From the NCBI GenBank assembly GCA_963736175.1, contig CAVTNU010000010.1, positions 115,600-179,599 on the forward strand: 64,000 nucleotides of DNA. Direction: 5' to 3'. The notes under the pieces were generated by a model. That model saw nothing but the letters and a program-made list of their open reading frames with translations, had not been told where the DNA came from and did no database searches. Shown piece after piece: positions 1 to 9,072 of this stretch. The stretch comes from Rhodoblastus sp963736175. GTDB taxonomy: Bacteria; Pseudomonadota; Alphaproteobacteria; Rhizobiales; Beijerinckiaceae. A program made the position numbers and the translations under genes. Numbering within the stretch: the first letter of the stretch is position 1; every line of letters starts with the position of its first letter.

Positions 1-291
1 TCGCCGAAATGCTCAAGGTGTTTCGGCACGGGTAGGAAGTATTGGCGTTTTGCGCTGATCCTGTTGGTTTTCGCCGCCGTCGCGCTCGGCGTCGGAACGG
101 CCGCCGCCTCCATCGGCTTCGGCGCTGGCGAATGGGGGCTCTCCGCCCTTATGCCGCTGTCGAACACTCGCGGCGTGACGGTGCGGCCCGCATTTGGTCC
201 CGACGACGAAGATTGCGTCTACGTCACGCGCGCAATGGTCCTGCCGACGCGAGGAATTAAGATCGTGCGCGAGTTGAGATGCGTCGAATGA
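1..291 (+). CDS. Partial small membrane protein (5' end outside window)
   Basis: The frame is open from the first base of the window to a TGA at 289-291, so the gene begins upstream and at least 96 codons are visible. Residues ~17-40 form one strongly hydrophobic segment, so I infer a single-pass membrane or signal-anchored protein. A polar tail of about 50 residues follows, containing two cysteines and ending in ELRCVE. I do not recognise a family. The hydrophobic block followed by a mixed polar tail looks like real protein rather than a shadow frame, but the evidence is compositional only. Confidence 0.45.
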   Translation, partial: SPKCSRCFGTGRKYWRFALILLVFAAVALGVGTAAASIGFGAGEWGLSALMPLSNTRGVTVRPAFGPDDEDCVYVTRAMVLPTRGIKIVRELRCVE

Positions 292-511
292 CCCCCCGCG
301 CAAGTCGTCCGCGCAGCCGAAAATTTCTTGATTTGTATTGCTCGACGGACTGCCTCTGTCGTTATGGCGCTGCGGTGAAGAATTTGCCCCATAGCGCGTC
401 CCTCCATTCAGGAGATAGAATTGCACCATCAAAATCCGGGATCAAACATCTTAGACGGGATCGTCGAACCGGAGTTCTGGCGGTTTCGTCACGCGCGTTC
501 GGCCCGTCCGC

Positions 512-1108
512 CTATTGACGCTCGACCTCGACGACACGGCGCAATCCGATGAAGCGGTGTCCCTGATAAAGCGATGCGGCGATTGAAAACGCGCATTTGG
601 GCTCTGGCAATTGCAGTTCGACGTCGTCAAAGAGCACAGCGCCGACCTTCCTTTGCGCCGCCAGTATGGCGTAACGCGCGAATGTCGAGTTCTCGTCGCC
701 GCATTTCAGCGCCTCGATTTTCGCGAGCAACCGGCGATCATTGAAATACCGTTTGTCGGCGACGACATTGACGATGAAAGCTCCGTTGTTGTTGACGTTC
801 AAGACGATATGCGCGTCAAACGCGCTTTTGGCGCGCGCCGAACCCGAGAAATAGACGACGCCGGCGATACGTAGGTTCGGTCTCAGGCGCTTCGTCCGGT
901 CGACGTTCAGCGTATATTCGGCCTGGCTTTTGACGATCTTTCTCGACGCGGAGAGCATAGCCTGTTCGATGCGCTCATCGTCAAGCAGGACTTCGCTGGC
1001 GTCGCGCTTGTCCATGGAAAAACCGCCCCGCGCGCCGAAGCTCGAGGTCGAACATAACAACAACGAGCAAAGCGCGGCGACGCCCAGCTTCAGGGTTTCG
1101 TTCTGCAT
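512..1108 (-). CDS. Secreted hypothetical protein
   Basis: A protein of 198 residues with a clear N-terminal signal peptide: positive start, hydrophobic core at residues ~8-24, small residues before a probable cleavage near residue 25. The mature part is a mixed alpha/beta domain with no motif I recognise. It has two cysteines (in KCGDEN and PKCAF) that could form a disulfide in the periplasm. No operon partner is obvious: the next gene on this strand is a small XRE regulator about 150 bases upstream. Function unknown; the coding call rests on the signal peptide and the long natural-looking frame. Confidence 0.65.
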   Translation of the reverse strand: MQNETLKLGVAALCSLLLCSTSSFGARGGFSMDKRDASEVLLDDERIEQAMLSASRKIVKSQAEYTLNVDRTKRLRPNLRIAGVVYFSGSARAKSAFDAHIVLNVNNNGAFIVNVVADKRYFNDRRLLAKIEALKCGDENSTFARYAILAAQRKVGAVLFDDVELQLPEPKCAFSIAASLYQGHRFIGLRRVVEVERQ

Positions 1109-1263
1109 TTACGGGAAGTTTATATTGACGGCGCGTGTCGCCTTGCAAGCGAAATATCGCGCCGCCCTGGCGCCTTTGCACGCCATGTTTGGCGGCGAAC
1201 GGCAAGACCTCGCAATATTGTCCACGCCGCTCGCGACAACGCGACGCCCGCCTATACATCAAG

Positions 1264-1515
1264 TCAGCGTGGCGTTTCTTCCACGCGCAAGGCAACCATT
1301 GGTTCAAAGAAGAATTCGGCGCCGACTTTCAGTTCGCGGCAAATTTCGAGAAGCAACTCCGCGCCGATCCGCTCAACGCCCGCTTCAAAGGCATGAATGC
1401 GGTCATGGGCGATTTTCAGGGCGTCGGCAAGCGCGGTATGCTCGACGCCAAGATGCGCGCGGCGAGCGCGCAGCCGACCGCCGACAAGCCTGTCAATTTC
1501 ATTGATCTTGAGCAT
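1264..1515 (-). CDS. XRE-family helix-turn-helix regulator
   Basis: A protein of 83 residues that is almost entirely one Cro/C1-type helix-turn-helix domain. It starts MLKINEID, has the recognition region ALADALKIAHDRIHAFEAG at ~28-46, and a following helix ELLLEICRELKV. This matches the short alphaproteobacterial XRE regulators in which the usual Q is replaced (here DRIHAFEAG in the place of QQVQKYERG). It is a probable DNA-binding repressor. No target can be named from the context, since it lies alone between a secreted hypothetical protein and a transglutaminase-like gene. Confidence 0.7.
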   Translation of the reverse strand: MLKINEIDRLVGGRLRARRAHLGVEHTALADALKIAHDRIHAFEAGVERIGAELLLEICRELKVGAEFFFEPMVALRVEETPR

Positions 1516-1759
1516 AGCGCCAATTCCATACGCCGGCGCGTTCGCGTCCGCGGCGCTTCATTCAATACAGAATGGCCGAAAAGTAAATATGGCTTACTTC
1601 ATGGGATGCGGATTGTTGAGCATTTTCTTCATGTTTCCGGCGCTCCTGCATGGTCGGGGCGACGGACGCTCTGCCGCGGTTTGCGTGTGTGGCGTTCGGA
1701 ATAGCCCTCGGGATCGTATTTGCAGCGGGCGGAATTCCGAGTCAGGGTAGGGATCGCTC

Positions 1760-2629
1760 CTATGCCTGAGCCGTGACTTCGACCTCCACCGACATGCCAA
1801 GGAAGGCGTCCGGGGCGCCGACGAAACTGCCGGCGACCGGCATGGCCTTCCTTATGTCGCGCGCAACCGCCACGGGGATCAGATTGTGGCCGCCGAAGCT
1901 ACGGTTGGTCGGATCGACGGTGATCCACCCGGCGCCGGGCACGTAAACTTCCGCCCAGGCGTGCGTCGATCCGGCGTCTATGGACCCGATGGCTCCGGCA
2001 TCCGCAATGAAGAGATAACCGGAAACGATCCTCGCCCCAAAGCCGAGACAGCGCGCCGCTTCAACGAACAGGACCGCGAAATCGCGGCAGGAGCCCCAGC
2101 CGCGATCAAGCGTCTCGATCGGCGATTGAACGCCTTCGTCATCCCGACTCTGATAACGGATCCAGCTCGCCACGCCGGCGCCGAGGTCCTTGAGCAGCGC
2201 CAATGTGTCCGTCTGGGCGCCGCGAACGAAAGCCCAGGCCCAATCGCGCAACCGTCCGGTCGGATCGGGATATTGCTGGAACATCAAGGCGCCGAGATCG
2301 GTTCTGTCATCGTCGGCGTATCGAAACGGATAGACCATGGCCGACGCCGCGACATCGAAGACCGGCCACGGCTCTGCGTCGAGATGAAGCAGCGTGAGGC
2401 TGTCGATCACAAGCGTTTCCGCGCCCGAATCAAAGGCGGCGGCGGCGACCGAATTGCCAAATACGTCCTGCGAATAGGTCAGCGTCGCGGACGGATTGAG
2501 CGTCACCTCGCTCGAAATCAGACGCAGGTCGCGGCTTTCTCGGGGGCGTAGCATCAAACGATGCGGTCCGAGGCTTACTTGCCGCCGATATCGATAGGTC
2601 GTCCTGTGGCGGATTCGCAGCGTGATCAA
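1760..2629 (-). CDS. Transglutaminase-like cysteine peptidase family protein
   Basis: A protein with the bacterial transglutaminase N-terminal beta domain (RIRHRTTYRYRRQV, then LMLRPRESRDLRL) followed by the catalytic core. The core shows GWGSCRDFA with the nucleophile Cys, STHAWAEVYVPGAGW with the His, and VDPTNRS with the Asp, so the triad is complete. The family contains cysteine peptidases or amide-modifying enzymes of unknown substrate, often beside peptide-modification genes. The frame stays open upstream to an ATG at 2770. I prefer the TTG at 2629, which follows a GGGG stretch and starts exactly where family similarity begins; ATG 2689 is another option. A second, divergent transglutaminase-like gene lies downstream of ndvB at 13520. 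Confidence 0.82.
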   Translation of the reverse strand: MITLRIRHRTTYRYRRQVSLGPHRLMLRPRESRDLRLISSEVTLNPSATLTYSQDVFGNSVAAAAFDSGAETLVIDSLTLLHLDAEPWPVFDVAASAMVYPFRYADDDRTDLGALMFQQYPDPTGRLRDWAWAFVRGAQTDTLALLKDLGAGVASWIRYQSRDDEGVQSPIETLDRGWGSCRDFAVLFVEAARCLGFGARIVSGYLFIADAGAIGSIDAGSTHAWAEVYVPGAGWITVDPTNRSFGGHNLIPVAVARDIRKAMPVAGSFVGAPDAFLGMSVEVEVTAQA

Positions 2630-3011
2630 GCTTATCCCCAACAAGGCGGGAGTATGGCGCGCGCGTCCAAATCGCGCGGTCCGACGCATCGGGCGATCGA
2701 CATTAACACCCCCCTCATGACGCGTGTAGCCGCCGCGCAGGGCAAGACAGCGAATGAAACACGATTCCATAAAAATACTTTCGCCAAAGCGGCGTCAGCA
2801 TTTAGAAGTTATGTCATATCAAGATAATTTTTGTCGTCTCTTGTAATTACGCCATTGATCGCCATTTTATGATGGTCGATAGAAGGCTTGCCATCTTAAT
2901 TTTTCTACAAAATTATTGGGCGACAGGCTGTAAATATTTCGCATAAATGCGATTTCGATGGCCGGCGGCAACGCTGACGAGCATTTTCAGCGTTTCAAGA
3001 AAGGGGTTTCC
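2630..3011. other. Intergenic region, leader of the cold-shock gene
   Basis: No gene is supported here. From about 2800 to 2950 the sequence is much more AT-rich than its surroundings, and it is followed by some 60 bases of leader before the cold-shock gene. This fits a promoter and a long 5' untranslated region, as is usual for cold-shock genes. No specific operator was recognised. Confidence 0.4.
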
Positions 3012-3224
3012 ATGTCTCAGGGAACCGTAAAGTGGTTTAATTCCGAAAAAGGTTTCGGTTTCATAGCGCCGGATGGCGGCGGTCAGGACGCTTTCGTCCA
3101 TATCAGCGCCGTCGAGCGGTCCGGTCTCAATCAATTGCGCGAGGGCGACAAAGTTTCCTTCGAGCTCGTTGCGGATCGCAAGAGCGGCAAGATGTCGGCT
3201 GAAAAGCTCGAAATCATTCTTTGA
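3012..3224 (+). CDS. cspA: Cold-shock protein (CspA family)
   Basis: A 70-residue single cold-shock domain protein. Both RNA-binding motifs are present: RNP1 as KGFGFI (~16-21) and RNP2 as DAFVHI (~31-36), after the family start GTVKWFN. These proteins bind single-stranded RNA or DNA and melt RNA structure during cold or growth transitions. I chose ATG 3012 over an upstream ATG at 2958 because the family begins at MSQGTVKWFN and an AAAGG ribosome site sits just before it. A strong intrinsic terminator follows at 3327-3362, so the gene is probably transcribed alone. Confidence 0.95.
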   Translation: MSQGTVKWFNSEKGFGFIAPDGGGQDAFVHISAVERSGLNQLREGDKVSFELVADRKSGKMSAEKLEIIL

Positions 3225-3326
3225 CGTTTGCGCCAGCGGGCTTTCCGGTCGACCACGGATGTACTGGCGATTTGGCCCGCGATCTATCCGGCGCGAAAAA
3301 CGCGGCCTAGCGCCGCCGGCGCCTGC

Positions 3327-3362
3327 AAAGCCCCGCGCCGGGTGACGGCTCGGGGCTTTTTA
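3327..3362 (+). terminator. Rho-independent terminator of the cold-shock gene
   Basis: The arm AAAGCCCCG (3327-3335) pairs with CGGGGCTTT (3351-3359). An inner GCCG/CGGC pairing extends the stem, and a run of T follows. It lies about 100 bases after the cold-shock stop codon. Confidence 0.8.
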
Positions 3363-3404
3363 TTTTCACGCTCGTCATTCATCGGCGCGCAACAGGAGGT
3401 CGCC

Positions 3405-3539
3405 ATGGCCAACGAACACAGGCGCGGCAATCGCGAAGCCAAAAAGCCGAAAGCGATCAAGCCGGCCGTCGATCCGAATCCACCCTTGATGGAGGCGGGC
3501 AGGTTGACGCCGATCAAATCGGCAAAGAAGGCTCACTGA
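3405..3539 (+). CDS. Small basic conserved hypothetical protein
   Basis: A 44-residue peptide starting MANEHRRGNREAKKPK and ending in a Lys-rich tail. An excellent AGGAGG ribosome site lies at 3394-3399, five bases before the ATG. Short proteins with a 'REAKKPK' core are common in Hyphomicrobiales, but no function is known to me. The high Lys/Arg and Pro content suggests a disordered nucleic-acid or protein binder; that is inference. It sits just after the cold-shock terminator and so is expressed from its own promoter. Confidence 0.65.
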   Translation: MANEHRRGNREAKKPKAIKPAVDPNPPLMEAGRLTPIKSAKKAH

Positions 3540-3624
3540 AGCGCGTTCGCGCGAAGCCGGCGCCGGTTCGCGTGACGACAACGCGTCGAGATCAAATGGC
3601 GGAACTCTCTTCGAGGGACATCCC

Positions 3625-3888
3625 ATGCCCGTGCGCACCACCGAGACGACCGTAACGTTCAGGCGCCCATTCACTTTGCCGGAGTTCGAATGTCCGCAGC
3701 CGGCGGGAGCCTATCGTCTCGTCACCGACGAAGAGGAAATTTCAGGGCTGTCGTTCCTGGCCTTTCGCCGTATCGCGACGATGTTGCGCCTCCCGTCTCT
3801 GGCCAACGCCGGCAGACCGGAGCAGATGATTTCGATCGACGTCGACGACCTGGCGGCCGCTTTGACCGCTGACCGTGAGAAAGGCTGA
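3625..3888 (+). CDS. Small conserved hypothetical protein
   Basis: An 87-residue protein, MPVRTTETTVTFRRPF at the start, with a compact mixed domain (ECPQPAGAYRLVTDEEE, then a hydrophobic helix ending RRIATMLRLPS). It looks like a small alphaproteobacterial family of unknown function that I recall only as hypothetical proteins in related genomes. No catalytic motif is visible. It ends five bases before the ATG of the next gene, which suggests a shared transcript with the genes at 3893 and 4265. Confidence 0.65.
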   Translation: MPVRTTETTVTFRRPFTLPEFECPQPAGAYRLVTDEEEISGLSFLAFRRIATMLRLPSLANAGRPEQMISIDVDDLAAALTADREKG

Positions 3889-3892
3889 AACC

Positions 3893-4222
3893 ATGGCCTT
3901 CAAGACAAAGGCGTTGCGCTATCTCGGCGGAATTTCCGGACACGGGGTCGTGACGCAAAACGGCAAAGAGATCGCGCAGGCCGAGTTCGATTTGGATGGC
4001 TATTTCCGGTCGCCGGTCGGCGTCACCGGCTCTGGTGAAATCCTATTGCCGGCGGGAGTGCTGAAAAGCCTGTTTGGTCGCACCGACCTTCAGCTCCTGA
4101 CTGATCACGGGCTCCTTCTCGCCCTTCGCTTTTCGGACTCGAGTTTGCCCGCGAAAAGCGACGTGGCGCATGTCGATGTGACCGGAGAATTGCCGATTGC
4201 GCCTGGAGATTGGCGTCAATGA
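3893..4222 (+). CDS. Conserved hypothetical protein
   Basis: A 109-residue soluble protein with no signal or membrane segment. It reads as a beta-rich domain (KALRYLGGISGHGVV, AQAEFDLDGYF, GSGEILLPAGVLKSLFGR, LQLLTDHGLLLALRF). I do not recognise the family. ATG 3893 is preferred over 3875 because GAAAGG lies just ahead of it and the upstream start would overlap the preceding gene. It is probably co-transcribed with its two neighbours. Confidence 0.6.
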   Translation: MAFKTKALRYLGGISGHGVVTQNGKEIAQAEFDLDGYFRSPVGVTGSGEILLPAGVLKSLFGRTDLQLLTDHGLLLALRFSDSSLPAKSDVAHVDVTGELPIAPGDWRQ

Positions 4223-4264
4223 CAGCCCGTCAAGCGAAGGCGGAACTTGAGGATTGGAGTGAGC

Positions 4265-4717
4265 GTGTCGCAAGTCTTCCCGCCGCTGGGTCCGGAATTC
4301 GAGCCTTTCCTCTACGCGATCGTGTGCAACGAGGGGAACGGGATGCCGCTGACGATCATTTCGGCGATCGCGCGCTCCGGCGCCGATCCGTGGAAAGAAG
4401 CGGCCCGCATCGCGAAATTGCCTAAAACAGTCGCCCTTGACGTGTTGACGCGCATGATCCCGGATCGCGGCGGCGGTGACGGGGCGGCCACCGCCAACCG
4501 CCTTTTCGCGCTTCTGCCCGTCGCGCGCGAAAACAAAATCATTCCCATCGGCGGCATGAAAAACCAAGCCGCTCGCTGGAATCCCTTCATCCCGACCGTC
4601 CTGGCGCTGCTCCTGGGATTGGCGATCGTTTCGGCTTTCAGGATGACGCAGCGTTCCGACGCAGGGCCGCGCGAACCGCCTAACTCCGCGCCAGTAGCCG
4701 ATAAAGTCGATCCATGA
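4265..4717 (+). CDS. Hypothetical protein with a C-terminal membrane anchor
   Basis: About 150 residues. The first ~105 are a helical cytosolic domain that starts SQVFPPLGPEFEPFLYA and shows IARSGADPWKEAARIAKLPK. A single hydrophobic segment follows (~112-128, PFIPTVLALLLGLAIVSAF), then a short Pro-rich tail. This is a tail-anchored inner-membrane layout. GTG 4265 is chosen because GGAG lies five bases upstream; TTG 4247 and GTG 4259 are in-frame alternatives. Function unknown. It follows the two small genes at 3625 and 3893 and may share their transcript. Confidence 0.6.
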   Translation: MSQVFPPLGPEFEPFLYAIVCNEGNGMPLTIISAIARSGADPWKEAARIAKLPKTVALDVLTRMIPDRGGGDGAATANRLFALLPVARENKIIPIGGMKNQAARWNPFIPTVLALLLGLAIVSAFRMTQRSDAGPREPPNSAPVADKVDP

Positions 4718-4848
4718 CCGCAAGGTTCGGATTCTTATGAGCGATCGCCGCATTTGTCCTTCGCCTCAATTTTCGCGCGCAAAAAACGAACAGGCGCGCC
4801 GCGGCGTGAGGACGCAACATCCATCCCGATTTCGGATTTGAGGCCCAG

Positions 4849-7800
4849 TTGACGATATTTTCGCACAGCCTGTTCGCGCGCGCCCCCTCGGCTTGGGACA
4901 ATCCGGAACCCGTTCGCGAGGAGCTTTTCAGCGCCGAGCGCATCGAGGAGCATGCCCGAAGTCTCGCGACGGCGCAGAAGGTGACGCCAAAGCCGGCCAA
5001 AGGGCATCCCCTGGCCGGTCGCCTCGCCGAGAACGGCGCTGTCCTGCTCGCCGCATACAAAAACCTGCTGCAAGGGACCGACGAAGGTCGCGCCGTCACG
5101 CCGGCGGCGGAATGGCTGATCGACAATTATCATCTCATCGAAAAACAGATCCGCGAAATCCGCTCGGATCTGCCGCCGGGCTATTACCGGCAATTGCCGA
5201 AACTCGCCGTCGGGCCTTTCGCCGGATATCCCCGCGTTTTCGGCATGGCCTGGGCCTTCGTCGCGCATACCGACAGCCGGTTCGATTCCAACATGCTTGT
5301 CGGCTATGTGCGCGCCTACCAGGAAGTACAGCCTCTGACGATCGGCGAGTTATGGGCGGTGTCGATCACGCTGCGGATCGTGATGATCGAAAACCTGCGC
5401 CGCCTCGCCGAGCAGATCGTCAAAGGCCGCGTGGCGCGTCATCTGGCGGACGACCTCGCGGACCGGTTGCTGGGCGCGGCCGGACAGAAAGCCGAGCCGT
5501 TCAAAGTCGCCCTCGCCGACCACGAGGACGACGCGCGTTCCGAAGCCTTCGCCGTCCAACTCGTCCACAGGCTGCGCGACCAGGACCCGACAATCACGCC
5601 CGCTTTGACCTGGCTCGATCAGCGTCTGGCGGCGCAACACACCTCCGCCGACATTGTCGTGCGCGAGGTGCACCGTCGGCAGGGCGCGACCAGCGTCACC
5701 GTCCGCAATATCATCACCAGCCTGCGTTTGATCTCGGATGTCGATTGGAAAGACCTGTTCGAGGAGGTCAGCCTTGTCGACGAGGCGCTCGCCGTTGACA
5801 GCGCTTACAAGGACATGGATTTTCCGACGCGCAATCTTTATCGCACCGCCATCGAGGAATTGGCGCGCGGTTCGAACGCCGCCGAGCTCGAAATCGCGCG
5901 CGACGCCGTCGCGGCGGCCAAACGCTTTCATGAAATGGTGCCGGCGGAAGCGCGAAAAAGCGACGCCGGCTATCACCTCATCGGCGCCGGCCGCCAGGAA
6001 TTCGAAAACACGATTGGCTATCATCCGCGGGAGCACAAGTGGCGCGTGCGCCTGCATCGGGCTTCGGGCATCGGCTTTTACGCCAGCGCCATCGCCGCCG
6101 TGACCCTGATTCTGCTCGCCGCCGCGCTTCTCGCTCTCGCGACCATGAACCTTGCCGCATGGCAGCTCGGCGCTTTGGCCGCCCTTGGAGCGATTCCCGC
6201 CGTCGATGCGGCGGTCGCGCTGGTCAATCGGGCCGTCAGCTTCGGTTTTCAAGCCAACCTTCTGCCGGCGATGGAGCTGGCCAACGGCGTTCCATCGCAT
6301 TTGCGCACACTCGTCGCGGTGCCGACGCTTTTGACCACGCCGGACGCCATCGAGGAACAGATCGAGCGTCTGGAGATCCATCATCTCGCCAGTCCTGAAG
6401 GCGACCTGCATTTCGCATTGCTCTCAGACTGGTTGGACGCCGCAAACAAGAACGTCGAAGGCGACGAGGTGCTGCTCGCCGTCGCCGCCCGGGGCGTCGC
6501 GCGGCTGAATCAGCGATATGGACCCGCGCCCGGCGGCCCGCGTTTCCTCCTGCTGCATCGTCACCGCGTCTGGAGCCCGAGCGAGTCGCGCTGGATCGGC
6601 TGGGAGCGCAAACGCGGCAAACTACACGAACTGAACCGCTTTTTACGCGGCGCGACCGATACCGGATTCATCTATGTCGATGGCGCGCCGCCGTTGGCGC
6701 CGCCCGATACGCGCTACGTCGTGACGCTCGACGCCGACACGCGCCTGCCGCGCGAAACCGTCCGGCGACTGATCGGCAAGATGGCGCATCCGCTCAATCG
6801 GCCGCGTTTCGACGCTGCGACGGGGCGAATTGTCGAAGGCTATGGGGTGCTACAACCGCGCGTGACCCCTTCGCTGCCGGTGGCGCTCGAAGGCTCGCTA
6901 TTCCAACGCATTTTCTCGAGCCTGAGCGGCATCGATCCCTATGCGTCGGCGGTTTCCGATGTCTATCAGGACATGTTTGGCGAAGGCTCCTACGCCGGCA
7001 AGGGCATTTACGACGTCGACGCCTTCGAGGCCGCGCTGGCCGGTCGCGCGCCGGACTCGACGCTGCTCAGCCATGATCTGTTCGAGGGCGTGTTCGCCCG
7101 CGCCGGCCTCGCCTCCGACGTCGAAGTCGTCGAGGACTTTCCGGCGCGCTACGACGTTGGCGCGTCGCGCCACCATCGCTGGGCGCGCGGCGACTGGCAG
7201 CTCCTGCCGTGGATTCTCGGCTGCGGCCCCAAGCCCTCCCACTCGACGCCGGCGGCGGCCGCCTTGCCGGCCGTCGGGCGTTGGAAAATGCTCGACAATC
7301 TGCGCCGTACGCTGTCGGCGCCGCTCACGATTCTCGCGCTGCTCGCGGGATGGCTGCTGCCGCTTCCCGCCGCTCTGGTCTGGACCGGGTTCGTACTCGC
7401 GACGATCGCCTTGCCGCCGATGATTCCCGTCATTGCGGCGATACCGCCGCGCCGCCCTGGCGTTACCTTGACAAGCCATTTTCGCGCGCTCGGCGGCGAT
7501 CTCAAGCTTGCCCTGATCTTGTCCGGGCTGACGATCATTTTCCTGGCCGATCAAGCCTGGCTGATGGGCGATGCGATCACGCGCACGCTATTTCGCCTGT
7601 ACGTCAGCCGCAGAAATTTGCTCGAATGGGTTCCCGCCGCACAGGCGTCCATCGCACGGCGGCTCGATCTGCCCGGCTTTTATCGCCGCATGTTTGGCGC
7701 TCTCGTCATCGGCGCGCTGGCCCTGATCGTCGGCCGGATCAGCGGGGGCGGAAACGCGCTGCTGGCCGGCGCTTTCGCCGCGCTCTGGCTGGCCTCGCCC

Positions 7801-9072
7801 GCCGTGGCGCGCGGGGTCAGCCTGCCGCCGCGTCGCGCCAGCAGAAAACCCCTGACCATTGGCGACGCGCAGGCCTTGCGGCTGACCGCGCGCCGCACCT
7901 GGCGCTTCTTTGAGACCTTCGTCACCAGCGCCGACCATATGCTGCCGCCCGACAATTTTCAGGAGGATCCCGCGCCGAAGCTGGCGCACCGGACATCCCC
8001 GACCAATCTCGGCCTCTATCTCCTTTCGCTGGCCAGCGCCCGCGACTTCGGGTGGCTTGGCGCGCAAGAAACGGTCGACCGACTTGAGGCCACTCTGGCG
8101 ACCATGAGCGGCATGGAGCGTTTCCGCGGCCATTTTTACAATTGGTATGACACCAGCGATCTGCGCCCACTCGATCCGAAATATGTCTCGTCGGTCGATA
8201 GCGGCAATCTTGCCGGCCACTTGATCGCCTTGGCCAATGCTTGCCGCGAATGGCAAACAACGACGATCGAACCAACGGCTTGTCTTGACGGGATCGCCGA
8301 CGCCCTCGATCTCACCCGGGAAGAAGCGGCGCGTCTGCGCGACGGGCGCAAGACGCAGACCGTCACGTGGCGGCAACTCGACGACGCGCTGGCCGCACTC
8401 GCGCTGGCCGCGCGCGAGACTTTTTCGGAACGGGACAGCTTCGCGGTTCGGCTAGAGAGTCTTGGCGCGCAGTCCGACACGATGCTCGATATAGCGCGCG
8501 CCCTCGCCAGCGAGCGCGGCGACGATGCGGGCTCGGACATGGCGTTCTGGGCGCAGGCCGGCGTGAACGCGATTTCGGCGCATCGCGCGGATTGCGCGCG
8601 GAGCGCGGAAGCGACCGCCGCCTTGCGAAAACGGCTGGAAAAGCTGGAGGCGACGGCTCGGTCGATGGCGCTGGCCATGGATTTTGGCTTTCTCATCGAC
8701 CGCAAGCGCAATCTGCTCTCGATCGGCTATCTGACGCCCGAAGGCGCTCTCGATTCCAATTGCTATGACCTTCTGGCTTCCGAAGCGCGGCTGGCGAGTT
8801 TTTTCGCCATCGCCAAGGGCGATATTCCCGCTCGTCACTGGTTCCACCTTGGCCGCACCGCGACGCCCATCGCTTATGGCGCCGCACTGATCTCCTGGTC
8901 TGGATCGATGTTCGAATATCTGATGCCTTCGCTGGTCATGCGCGCGCCGGCGGGAAGTCTGCTGGAAGCGACAAGTCGCCTGGTCGTGGGCCGACAGATC
9001 GCCTTCGCGGACAAACAGCGTCTGCCCTGGGGCGTTTCAAATCGGCCTATAATGCGCGCGACCTGGAATTGA
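4849..9072 (+). CDS. ndvB: Cyclic beta-1,2-glucan synthase, N-terminal part (frameshifted)
   Basis: The N-terminal 1407 residues of an NdvB/ChvB-type enzyme, which polymerises glucose from UDP-glucose into beta-1,2-glucan, cyclises it and exports it toward the periplasm. Visible: a soluble N-terminal region; membrane segments ~417-464; a GT84 glycosyltransferase core with TLDADTRLP (~624-633) and RHHRWARGDWQLLPW (~775-789); more membrane segments ~824-990; then the start of the glycoamylase-like cyclisation domain (DNFQEDPAPKLAHRTSPTN). The frame ends at TGA 9070-9072, where the downstream fragment begins. Around 9037-9041 a single missing base, probably an A in what is now AAA, explains the shift; restoring it gives one 2855-residue protein, normal for NdvB. 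TTG 4849 is the only start candidate after the in-frame stop at 4807. Confidence 0.9.
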   Translation: MTIFSHSLFARAPSAWDNPEPVREELFSAERIEEHARSLATAQKVTPKPAKGHPLAGRLAENGAVLLAAYKNLLQGTDEGRAVTPAAEWLIDNYHLIEKQIREIRSDLPPGYYRQLPKLAVGPFAGYPRVFGMAWAFVAHTDSRFDSNMLVGYVRAYQEVQPLTIGELWAVSITLRIVMIENLRRLAEQIVKGRVARHLADDLADRLLGAAGQKAEPFKVALADHEDDARSEAFAVQLVHRLRDQDPTITPALTWLDQRLAAQHTSADIVVREVHRRQGATSVTVRNIITSLRLISDVDWKDLFEEVSLVDEALAVDSAYKDMDFPTRNLYRTAIEELARGSNAAELEIARDAVAAAKRFHEMVPAEARKSDAGYHLIGAGRQEFENTIGYHPREHKWRVRLHRASGIGFYASAIAAVTLILLAAALLALATMNLAAWQLGALAALGAIPAVDAAVALVNRAVSFGFQANLLPAMELANGVPSHLRTLVAVPTLLTTPDAIEEQIERLEIHHLASPEGDLHFALLSDWLDAANKNVEGDEVLLAVAARGVARLNQRYGPAPGGPRFLLLHRHRVWSPSESRWIGWERKRGKLHELNRFLRGATDTGFIYVDGAPPLAPPDTRYVVTLDADTRLPRETVRRLIGKMAHPLNRPRFDAATGRIVEGYGVLQPRVTPSLPVALEGSLFQRIFSSLSGIDPYASAVSDVYQDMFGEGSYAGKGIYDVDAFEAALAGRAPDSTLLSHDLFEGVFARAGLASDVEVVEDFPARYDVGASRHHRWARGDWQLLPWILGCGPKPSHSTPAAAALPAVGRWKMLDNLRRTLSAPLTILALLAGWLLPLPAALVWTGFVLATIALPPMIPVIAAIPPRRPGVTLTSHFRALGGDLKLALILSGLTIIFLADQAWLMGDAITRTLFRLYVSRRNLLEWVPAAQASIARRLDLPGFYRRMFGALVIGALALIVGRISGGGNALLAGAFAALWLASPAVARGVSLPPRRASRKPLTIGDAQALRLTARRTWRFFETFVTSADHMLPPDNFQEDPAPKLAHRTSPTNLGLYLLSLASARDFGWLGAQETVDRLEATLATMSGMERFRGHFYNWYDTSDLRPLDPKYVSSVDSGNLAGHLIALANACREWQTTTIEPTACLDGIADALDLTREEAARLRDGRKTQTVTWRQLDDALAALALAARETFSERDSFAVRLESLGAQSDTMLDIARALASERGDDAGSDMAFWAQAGVNAISAHRADCARSAEATAALRKRLEKLEATARSMALAMDFGFLIDRKRNLLSIGYLTPEGALDSNCYDLLASEARLASFFAIAKGDIPARHWFHLGRTATPIAYGAALISWSGSMFEYLMPSLVMRAPAGSLLEATSRLVVGRQIAFADKQRLPWGVSNRPIMRATWN

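Noticed and set aside
13..432. Long minus-strand frame at the left edge
   Set aside because: Rich in His, Arg, Gly and Gln with no hydrophobic core or family motif. It is the shadow of the plus-strand partial gene, which has a natural membrane segment.
1650..1769. 39-codon plus-strand frame with a hydrophobic segment
   Set aside because: No ribosome site, and it overlaps the end of the transglutaminase-like gene. Too short to support.
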